A stretch of 5,701 bases of DNA, taken from assembly GCA_947630255.1 (NCBI GenBank), contig CANRGU010000081.1, positions 1-5,701 on the forward strand, written 5' to 3'. This DNA is from an uncultured Clostridia bacterium (GTDB lineage Bacteria; Bacillota; Clostridia; TANB77; CAG-508). Both the position numbers and the translations under genes were made by a program. Within the stretch, counting starts at the first letter, position 1, and every line of letters starts with the position of its first letter. A model generated the notes under the pieces. The model ran no database searches and was not told where the DNA came from. It was given only the letters and a program-made list of their open reading frames with translations. Below, in pieces: positions 1 to 5,557 of this stretch.

Positions 1-72
1 TTCTTTAATACAATCATTTTTTTACTAAAGTAGATTTTACTTTAAAAACTAACCGTTTTTTAAAAAATATGC

Positions 73-103
73 AAAAAAAATACTCATACATTTCTGTATG
101 AGC
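73..103 (-). terminator. Intrinsic terminator of the coiled-coil protein gene
   Basis: Nine bases after the stop codon at 112, the minus strand shows CTCATACA (102-95), loop GAAA, TGTATGAG (90-83), then TATTTTTTTT (ending at 73). The 8-bp perfect stem with a tetraloop of GNRA type (GAAA), extended by a G-U and further A-U pairs, followed by eight T, is a classic Rho-independent terminator. The remaining bases 1-72 hold no gene that I can support. Confidence 0.9.
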
Positions 104-111
104 ATTTTTAT

Positions 112-1302
112 TTATCTTGTTTCACCATTATTTTGTTGTCTGTAATCTGATTGTGCTGCATAATCTCTCTTCTTGAAACTTCCTTTACCATTAAATTTTG
201 CTGCTTCTGCTTCTCTGTTAGATTTTCTCATTGCTGCAAGTTTTTCTTCTGCTGCTTTCCTTTTTTCAGCTTTTTCTTCATCTGACAATCCTTCCATTCC
301 TTTATCTGCAAGGTCTCTAATATATGTTCTAAAATCTTTATCTAATCCTAAATCTTTGTCGCTATATTCTTTCTTATTATTTTCTCCTTCTTTTTCGGAT
401 TTCTCTTCATTTTCATTGTCAGCATCTTTTTCTCTGCTAAATAATTTATTTTTTAAATTTTTAAATAAATTTTTTATTCTTGTTAATATTGGATGTTTAG
501 GTCTAGTAGCTAATTTATTATCTGCTTCACCTAAATCTTCGTCATATTCATAGTTGTTCAATAGCATGTATGGGTCTTCTAAATCATTTATATTCTTATC
601 TGTAAATTTCTTTTGCCCTTTTTCTAATTCTTTGTTCTCTTTTGCTTTCTTTGCTTCTTCTGCTATTTTTCTTCTTCCGGTATATTTAGTTTGTTCCTTC
701 CAATCATTTAGTACATGCTCAACATAATCCCAACTTTTTCCCTCTATTAAATTTCTTCCTGCCATATTACATTTACTAATTCTTGAACTTGTTTCAAGTG
801 CTAACCCTTTAAGTTGTTCATCAGATTTATCACTAAATTTGTTATCTTCTCCTAAGAATGAATTTAATTCTTCCTGTCCTTTTGCATAATTTTTATTATT
901 TTCATCTCGTCTATATAATATTTCTAGTTTTTTACCGTTTAATTCTTCTCTTTCTTTTTGACTCAAATTTTTATCTTTTAATTGTGCTTCAACATTTGAA
1001 TATTCTTCTTCAATTTTTTTCATGCTTTCATCTAATTTTTCTGCTTCTTTTGTAATTTCTGTTAATCTTTCTCTTCTATATAATTCATCATCTACACTAT
1101 TTAAAAATTTTTCTAATTCTCTTCTATATTCTAATAAATTTTCTACTTTTGGTAAATTATCTCTAATTCTTTCATATTTTACTAAGTTATTGTATTCTTC
1201 TTTATTCATATGGCTTTCATCATATGCTTTTCTAAGTTCCTCAATTTCCATATCTAATCCACCATTTTTGTATGCTTCATATTTATTTTCCCATTTATTC
1301 AT
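112..1302 (-). CDS. Highly charged coiled-coil-rich protein of unknown function
   Basis: 396 residues, dominated by Lys, Glu, Asn and Asp, with no signal peptide and no membrane helix, so probably cytoplasmic. Residues about 15-150 are a long, nearly uninterrupted helical region with heptad-like spacing (ELRKAYDE, EYRRELEKFLN, LTEITKEAEKLDE), likely a coiled coil. Residues 185-235 form a second helical block containing WDYVEHVLNDW. A strongly basic amphipathic stretch follows at 268-290 (HPILTRIKNLFKNLKNKL), then an acidic low-complexity linker (290-318). A last helical segment with an Ala/Glu/Lys-rich run (340-370) leads to a polar, Gly/Gln/Asn-rich tail. The basic patch could contact membrane lipid or nucleic acid, but no catalytic or named domain is recognisable. 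There is a single cysteine (178). The ATG at 1302 is chosen for its AAGGAGG eight bases upstream. The gene has its own promoter and terminator and so is a separate unit. I do not recognise the family; a structural, scaffold or mobile-element role would be a guess. Confidence 0.8.
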   Translation of the reverse strand: MNKWENKYEAYKNGGLDMEIEELRKAYDESHMNKEEYNNLVKYERIRDNLPKVENLLEYRRELEKFLNSVDDELYRRERLTEITKEAEKLDESMKKIEEEYSNVEAQLKDKNLSQKEREELNGKKLEILYRRDENNKNYAKGQEELNSFLGEDNKFSDKSDEQLKGLALETSSRISKCNMAGRNLIEGKSWDYVEHVLNDWKEQTKYTGRRKIAEEAKKAKENKELEKGQKKFTDKNINDLEDPYMLLNNYEYDEDLGEADNKLATRPKHPILTRIKNLFKNLKNKLFSREKDADNENEEKSEKEGENNKKEYSDKDLGLDKDFRTYIRDLADKGMEGLSDEEKAEKRKAAEEKLAAMRKSNREAEAAKFNGKGSFKKRDYAAQSDYRQQNNGETR

Positions 1303-1334
1303 AAATATTTCCTCCTTTGATAACCGTTATGTAT

Positions 1335-1363
1335 ATTATAACATATTTTTCCATTCGTTGCAA
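1335..1363 (-). promoter_or_regulatory. SigA-type promoter of the coiled-coil protein gene
   Basis: On the minus strand, TTGCAA (1363-1358) serves as -35, the spacer is 17 bp, and TATAAT (1340-1335) is a perfect -10 preceded by TGT (extended -10). The predicted start near 1328 leaves a leader of about 26 bases containing AAGGAGG (1317-1311), eight bases before the ATG at 1302. It lies between the restored trmFO stop (1397) and the next gene. Because no terminator is seen after trmFO, read-through from the operon may add to expression. Confidence 0.72.
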
Positions 1364-1396
1364 CTTTTTTATGTAAATTAGCAGGATTTAATATGA

Positions 1397-2699
1397 TTAC
1401 AGCATATTACTAATATTTTTTAAGCTTCTTTCTGCTTGTTTTTTATATCTTTCTTGCTTATCCTTTATTTTTTCTTCTAAAGGAGGTAATATTCCAAAAT
1501 TAGCATTCATTGGTTGGAATCTTTTATTTTCAGTAGATATATATTTTGACAATGATCCGTATAACTGTTTCATCTGGAAATATCACTAATCTTTCATTTT
1601 TGTATAATTTGCTAGCATTTACTCCAGCAGACAAGCCAGATGCTATCGATTCTACATATCCTTCTACACCTGTAATTTGACCTGCAAAAAATATGCTAGT
1701 CCTATTTTTTAAATTAAATGTATTGTTTAAAAGTATTGGTGAATTAATATATGTATTTCTGTGCATTACACCATATTTTACAAATTCAGCATTTTCTAAC
1801 CCAGGTATCATTGAAAACACTCTTTTTTGCTCACCAAATTTTAAATTTGTTTGAAATCCTACTAAATTATATAATGTTCCAGATTCGTTATCTTGTCTTA
1901 GTTGAACAATTGCATAAGGCCTTAGTCCTGTTCTCGGATCAGTAAAGCCAACTGGTTTTAGTGGTCCAAATCTTATAGTATCTTCTCCTCTTTTTGCCAT
2001 TACTTCTATTGGCATACATCCTTCAAAAATTTCTTTTTTCTCAAAATCATGTAGATTAACTACTTCGGCATTTATTAGGGCATTATAAAAGTTTTGATAT
2101 TCTTCTTTAGTAAAAGGTAAATTAATATAACTGCTATCCCCTTCCTTTCCATACCTATCACCATAAAAGGCAATATCCATATTAATGCTTTCTTTTTCAA
2201 CAATTGGAGCAGCCGCATCATAGAAATATAATTTATCTTCTCCTGTGAGTTTACGTATTTGTTTTTCCATTTTTTCTGATGTTAATGGTCCTGTAGCAAT
2301 AATAGTAATACAGTCATCTTTTATATCTTCAAAAAATTCTTCTCTTATAACTTCGATATTATTCATTTTTTCTATTTCTTGTGTAACTAATTTAGAAAAT
2401 TTTTCTCTGTCAACAGCAAGAGCTTGTCCAGCAGGAACGGCAGTTTTATCAGCACATTTTATAAGCAGAGAATCTAATCTTCTAAGTTCCTCCTTTAATA
2501 AACCACAAGCATTTGTTATAGAATTAGACTTAAAAGAATTACTACACACTATTTCAGCTAAATTACTGTTAGAGTGAGCAGGAGAAAACACACCTGGTTT
2601 CATCTCATATAATTTAACATTAATACCTCTTTTTGCAATTTGATACGCAGCCTCGCAACCAGCTAAGCCTCCTCCAATAACTCTTATATACTCTTTCAT
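1397..2699 (-). CDS. trmFO: TrmFO, folate/FAD-dependent tRNA (uracil-54-C5) methyltransferase, interrupted by a +1 frame change
   Basis: TrmFO makes ribothymidine at U54 of the tRNA T-loop using methylenetetrahydrofolate and FADH2 in the cytoplasm. The FAD-binding loop GGGLAGCEAA is at residues 9-18. The conserved cysteines are Cys52 in VCSNSFKS and Cys228 in FEGCMPIE, the counterparts of the catalytic Cys53 and Cys226 of the Bacillus enzyme. RFGPLKPVG, GFQTNLKFGEQ and FFAGQITGVEGYVES follow as expected. As written, the starting frame ends at 1530 after 389 residues with a non-family tail (RIIVKIYIY). Shifting +1 at the CGG codon 1559-1557 continues with GSLSKYIS, the family hallmark FQPMNANFGILPPL and a Lys/Glu-rich helix, ending at TAA 1399-1397. 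The total is 433 residues, the usual length. AAGGAG lies just after the cwlD stop, which supports co-transcription. The break is either recoding or a one-base error. No clear terminator follows. Confidence 0.9.
1556..1562 (-). other. +1 frameshift site ATA-CGG-A in trmFO
   Basis: The first frame reads GTT ATA CGG ATC and stops nine codons after ATA. Skipping the C at 1559 gives ATA GGA TCA TTG (I-GSL), which fits the conserved 'ET-x-x-G-x-L' segment of TrmFO. One extra A at 1560 (true ATC GGA) would explain it equally well. The context matches the cwlD site: a codon ending in A, then CGG, then A. Confidence 0.75.
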
Positions 2700-2712
2700 A
2701 AATATCTCCTTT

Positions 2713-3451
2713 TCAGTTTTGATAAAAATAATCCATTATTCCTGTGTATATTCCCCACGCTAGTTTGTTTTGATATTCGTCTGTTAATAATAGTTGTTCT
2801 TCTTCTGGATTTGATAAAAATCCGCATTCTACTATTGTTGTTGGTATTTCTACATGTTTTATTATATATATGTTATCTATTTTCATTGGTACTCTTGTAT
2901 TTTCTTTTTGTATTGAAGTATTTAAACTGTTTTGTATTGATGTTGCAAGTTTTTTTCCTTCGTTGCTTTCTTCTTTATAAAACGTTTGCCATCCCCAATA
3001 TTGCTCTTGTGGTATCTTATTTAAATGTATTGATACAAAAATATCTGCACTTGATTCATTACCAATTTTTACTCTGTTATGAATATCCGATATTTTCTTT
3101 TGTTTTAATGTTTTACTGTCTATATCGTATATTGCATTTTCATCGGATCTTGTAAGAATTACTGTTGCACCTGACTGTTCTAATAAATTTTGTACTTTTA
3201 GGGTTATTTTTAAATTACTTTCTGCCTCTGTTGTTCCGTTTGCTACTTTCTGCTCCTTCGTCAGGGACACCATGTCCCGCATCTAATATTATAATTTTGT
3301 TGTCTACCGGAAGTGCTACAGTTTGAACAGTTTCTGTATCAACACTATTCTTACTTTTATTAACATTATATCCTGTAATTATATATGTAAATGTAAACAT
3401 CATGATTATTGCTATACTTAACAATATTTTCTTTCTATGTAATACTATCAT
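2713..3451 (-). CDS. cwlD: CwlD-like N-acetylmuramoyl-L-alanine amidase, interrupted by a +1 frame change
   Basis: An Amidase_3 zinc hydrolase that cleaves the MurNAc-L-Ala bond of peptidoglycan. In spore formers CwlD acts with PdaA to make cortex muramic-delta-lactam. Residues 8-27 are a signal anchor, so the enzyme acts outside the membrane. IIILDAGHG carries the first zinc ligand, His60, but the starting frame then stops after 78 codons. Shifting +1 at the CGG codon 3238-3236 continues as GTTEAESNL and ends at 2713, giving 245 residues, the normal CwlD size. In that product the ligands are His60, Glu75 (GTTE) and His142 (SIHLN), with catalytic Glu208 (VECGFLSNPEE). The apparent ATG at 3282 of the second frame has no ribosome site and lies inside the LDAGHG coding sequence, so it is not a real start. 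Translation starts at 3451 behind GAGGTG. The stop is 13 bases before trmFO. Either recoding or a single-base sequence error explains the break. The CwlD name rests on length and architecture. Confidence 0.82.
3235..3241 (-). other. +1 frameshift site AAA-CGG-A in cwlD
   Basis: The first frame reads AGC AAA CGG AAC and stops seven codons after AAA. Skipping the C at 3238 gives AAA then GGA ACA ACA GAG, i.e. K-GTTE, which restores the conserved amidase sequence. An equivalent view is one extra A in the run 3239-3241, which would restore AAC GGA (N-GTTE), the residue I would expect in relatives. What is seen is only the frame change; whether the ribosome or the assembly made it is not visible. 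Confidence 0.75.
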
Positions 3452-3458
3452 AAAAACA

Positions 3459-3481
3459 CCTCATATATAATTTATATGAGG
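3459..3481 (-). promoter_or_regulatory. Hairpin masking the cwlD ribosome site (or weak terminator)
   Basis: Perfect 9-bp arms CCTCATATA (3459-3467) and TATATGAGG (3473-3481) with a 5-base loop lie in the 46-base gap between the cyclase stop (3498) and the amidase ATG (3451). In the minus-strand transcript the downstream arm ends in GAGG, the only Shine-Dalgarno-like sequence for the amidase, so the folded form would hide it. The stem is followed by GTTTTT, so the same structure could also act as a weak intrinsic terminator. Either way it should lower amidase and trmFO output relative to the two upstream genes. Confidence 0.55.
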
Positions 3482-3497
3482 ATTTTATTATTTTATT

Positions 3498-4433
3498 CTA
3501 ATAAATTTCTTCTCTTCTATCTATTGCATATGAACTTCCCATTGTAGATTTAGCCAAATGTTTAACTTGTGCTCCAACTTCACCTATTTCCAATATATTA
3601 GAAAATCTTTTTTCGTCTGCTACTACAACTCCTATTGATATGGATGTAAGTGGAAATTCTTCTGCTACGCCTTTTCGGTTTAAAACTTCTATATAGCCTC
3701 TTCTTACATCCTCTTCATTATAGTATCTTAATATTTCTTTATCGAATTCCGCGATTATATTTTGGCATATTTCGTCATAATTCGTAGTATTGTCTATTAT
3801 TGCTACAAAATCGTCTCCACCTATGTGCCCTACAAAAACATTTGAATCATCTAATGTATGTATATTTTTTGTAATTATTCTTGCAGTTAATTTTATTATT
3901 TCATCGCCTTTTAAAAATCCATATACATCATTATATGCCTTAAAATTGTCCAAATCTAAGTATAATACTTGAAATTGTTCTTTGTTTAATAATCTCTTCT
4001 TTAATTCGGTTTGAATCTGAAGATTTCCTGGCAATGCAGTAAGTGGACTAACTGTTCTATTTACCGACATTAATCGTGTTATGTTCTTTATAATATAATA
4101 AATATATTCATTACTTGATTTTGCCGAAATAACATACTCTATATTATTTTTCATAATTTCTAGTATGCCTTTTTCATCTTTCTTATTTGTTACTACTAAA
4201 ACAGGTGTAATACTATTGTCTTCATTTCCTCTAATTGTTTTGCATATTTCTATCACATCTGTATTTATTGATCCTTCATTTATTATTATTAGATCTGGTA
4301 TATTTTTAAGCGCAATATCTAAACGACTTGGATTTATATTTCTGAATCTATATCTTTTCTCTTCTTTAAATTTTTCTCTTAAAAGCATTACTAAATCGCT
4401 TTCACAATCAATAATGTATATTTCTTCTAACAT
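3498..4433 (-). CDS. Diguanylate cyclase with degenerate receiver domain (REC-like + GGDEF)
   Basis: 311 residues, soluble. Residues 1-120 have the length and strand pattern of a response-regulator receiver (IYIIDCE, PDLIIINEG, PVLVVTNK), but the phospho-acceptor position is Asn52 where Asp is expected. The usual acidic pair is Asp9-Cys10, so phosphorylation is unlikely. Residues 130-308 form a GGDEF domain: SPLTALPGN opening, metal-binding Asp160 in LYLDLDNFK, guanine-contacting Asn168 and Asp177 equivalents, and the signature GGDDF at 205-209. The fourth signature residue is Asp instead of the usual Glu. No RxxD inhibitory site is present five residues upstream of the signature. The enzyme would make c-di-GMP from two GTP, probably active and without product inhibition, though the GGDDF variant leaves some doubt. 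AGGAG lies six bases before the ATG. The gene sits 29 bases after the Ig-like gene and 46 bases before the amidase gene, where a hairpin intervenes. Confidence 0.87.
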   Translation of the reverse strand: MLEEIYIIDCESDLVMLLREKFKEEKRYRFRNINPSRLDIALKNIPDLIIINEGSINTDVIEICKTIRGNEDNSITPVLVVTNKKDEKGILEIMKNNIEYVISAKSSNEYIYYIIKNITRLMSVNRTVSPLTALPGNLQIQTELKKRLLNKEQFQVLYLDLDNFKAYNDVYGFLKGDEIIKLTARIITKNIHTLDDSNVFVGHIGGDDFVAIIDNTTNYDEICQNIIAEFDKEILRYYNEEDVRRGYIEVLNRKGVAEEFPLTSISIGVVVADEKRFSNILEIGEVGAQVKHLAKSTMGSSYAIDRREEIY

Positions 4434-4462
4434 TTATTTCTCCTATCTTTGGTATTTTTTAT

Positions 4463-5425
4463 TTACTCCTCATAATTACATTTTCCTCTATATGTTACTT
4501 CTGTATTTTCTGTACTTACTGCATGTATTATTACAGTGTTTTCTCCTTCTTGCAAATTAAATTTATATGATACTTTTGTTTGCTCTGGATTATATCCTGC
4601 AAAATTTTCATCATATACATATTCTTTTTCATTTACGCTAAATTCTATCTTTTTAAACCCTTTATCATGTGTCATTTCCATATATAGTATGTTTCCTTCT
4701 CTTGTAACCGTAATTACTGGGTTATTAACTCCTATAAATATTTTTTCAATTGTATTTTCTTTTGCAAGTCCATTTATAGCTGTTATTTTAAGTGTATTTC
4801 TTCCTGTTTTTACATCAATTACAGTTTCTATTGCTGTTTGATTTTCGCTTTCTGCATTAACAGTTACCTCTTCTTCATCATTCCATTTATATGTTATATA
4901 TTTTAACATATTATTTTCGTCTGTAGCAATAATTTTTATTTTACCATTTCCTAAGCTTTCATCAATTTCTATTTTTGGTTTTTCAGTGTCTATCTCTATA
5001 TGGAAATTTTCCTCTGTTTCAAATTCTGCTCCATTTTCATCTATAATTTTGGCTTTAAGTTTACTTTCACCTTCTGGTATTTGCAGAGCTTCTTCATTGC
5101 TTGTTTCTCCATTCATGTCTATTTCTATAGGTTCATCATCATTCCATGTATATATTAATTTGCTGATTCCTGCTTCTGCCTTTGCAACTATTTTAACTTC
5201 TGTATCCATTTGTTCTAATGATATGCTAGGTTTTTCTACTTCTTCGCTTCCATCTTTATTTTTAACCATTTTATAAGCATATACCCCTATTATTAATACA
5301 GCAAAAATTAATATTACCATACCAAAAAATATAATAATTTTTTTCATGTCACCTGAGTTGTTTCTATTATATTTATCAGATTTTTTCTTATTATTTTGGT
5401 TATTTGTTAATAATATTTGATTCAT
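4463..5425 (-). CDS. Single-pass membrane protein with three extracellular Ig-like repeats
   Basis: 320 residues. The N-terminal 28 residues are polar and basic (NNKKKSDKYNRNN), followed by one hydrophobic helix at about 29-51 and then an acidic remainder rich in beta-strand patterns. This predicts a short cytoplasmic tail, one membrane anchor and an extracytoplasmic domain. Three diverged repeats are visible at about 87-132, 174-220 and 257-305. Each has an aromatic strand such as KLIYTWNDDE, KYITYKWNDEE or KIEFSVNEKE and ends with a 'G-x-x-x-L/V-K/I-x-x-A' strand such as GRNTLKITAING or GENTVIIHAVS. This resembles bacterial Ig-like/cadherin-like beta-sandwich modules. No catalytic motif is seen. 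The first ATG is chosen because AAGGAG lies six bases upstream; the internal Met27 has only a weak site. It is first in the operon, 29 bases before the diguanylate cyclase gene, so a sensory or adhesive role at the envelope is plausible but unproven. No named family is recognised. Confidence 0.8.
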   Translation of the reverse strand: MNQILLTNNQNNKKKSDKYNRNNSGDMKKIIIFFGMVILIFAVLIIGVYAYKMVKNKDGSEEVEKPSISLEQMDTEVKIVAKAEAGISKLIYTWNDDEPIEIDMNGETSNEEALQIPEGESKLKAKIIDENGAEFETEENFHIEIDTEKPKIEIDESLGNGKIKIIATDENNMLKYITYKWNDEEEVTVNAESENQTAIETVIDVKTGRNTLKITAINGLAKENTIEKIFIGVNNPVITVTREGNILYMEMTHDKGFKKIEFSVNEKEYVYDENFAGYNPEQTKVSYKFNLQEGENTVIIHAVSTENTEVTYRGKCNYEE

Positions 5426-5452
5426 ATTTTTCTCCTTTTTCCCTTAAAAAGC

Positions 5453-5482
5453 ATTATAACACAATACATTTACATTTGTAAA
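5453..5482 (-). promoter_or_regulatory. SigA-type promoter for the four-gene operon
   Basis: On the minus strand there is a TTTACA -35 box (5482-5477), an 18-bp spacer, and a perfect TATAAT -10 box (5458-5453) preceded by TGT, which makes it an extended -10. Transcription should start near 5446, leaving a leader of about 20 bases that carries AAGGAG (5437-5432), six bases before the ATG at 5425. The element lies in the gap between the upstream terminator and the Ig-like gene and is the only strong promoter I see for the set down to trmFO. Confidence 0.75.
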
Positions 5483-5483
5483 T
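5468..5483. promoter_or_regulatory. Palindromic putative operator overlapping the -35 box
   Basis: ATTTACA-TT-TGTAAAT is a perfect 7-bp inverted repeat with a 2-base centre. It covers the whole -35 hexamer and part of the spacer of the operon promoter, a position where a bound repressor would block RNA polymerase. Its core TACA-N2-TGTA matches the consensus recognised by the BlaI/MecI/CopY winged-helix repressor family. No such regulator gene is in the window, and AT-rich palindromes arise easily by chance, so the assignment to a family is only a suggestion. Confidence 0.4.
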
Positions 5484-5510
5484 AAATTTAATAAAATTCC
5501 TATTTATTGG

Positions 5511-5545
5511 AAAAGGGTTAGAAAATTTTTAACCTTCTAACCCTT
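5511..5545 (-). terminator. Intrinsic terminator after the surface-protein gene
   Basis: Perfect 11-bp arms AAGGGTTAGAA (5513-5523) and TTCTAACCCTT (5535-5545) enclose an 11-base loop. Read on the minus strand, the stem follows the stop codon at 5558 and runs into a short TTTT tract. On the plus strand it is followed by AATTTTT, so it could work in both directions, although no plus-strand gene is seen. The loop also contains a second copy of GGTTA (minus strand), so a smaller alternative hairpin is possible. The U-tract is short, so termination may be incomplete. Confidence 0.7.
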
Positions 5546-5557
5546 AATTTTTCCTTA

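Noticed and set aside
26..60. Inverted repeat TAAAGTA / TACTTTA (26-44) and a following AAAAAC / GTTTTT pair
   Set aside because: Short, almost all A-T stems without a T-run in a useful place and not tied to any gene in the window. Best treated as chance in AT-rich DNA.
173..553. Plus-strand open frame rich in Ser, Phe and Leu opposite the coiled-coil gene
   Set aside because: It is the complement of Lys/Glu-rich codons, has no ribosome site, and the minus-strand gene has promoter, ribosome site and terminator.
858..1381. Plus-strand hydrophobic open frames (858-1055 and 1022-1381) that look like membrane proteins
   Set aside because: The Phe/Leu/Tyr-rich pattern is what the reverse of AT-rich coiled-coil coding gives. 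There are no start signals.
1303..1396. Terminator after trmFO
   Set aside because: No stable stem followed by a T-run is visible between the restored stop and the next promoter.
1556..1565. Classic -1 slippery heptamer or prfB-like stop-codon slip at the trmFO or cwlD breaks
   Set aside because: The frame change needed is +1, no X-XXY-YYZ heptamer is present, and no stop codon lies at either junction, so those known mechanisms do not apply.
2713..3282. Separate gene starting at the ATG at 3282
   Set aside because: The first 14 codons overlap the LDAGHG coding sequence in another frame and show no amidase similarity. No ribosome site precedes the ATG. It is the downstream half of the frame-interrupted cwlD.
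4165..5276. Plus-strand open frames opposite the cyclase and Ig-like genes (4165-4560, 4536-4841, 4986-5276)
   Set aside because: No ribosome sites or recognisable domains, and they lie against well-supported minus-strand genes.
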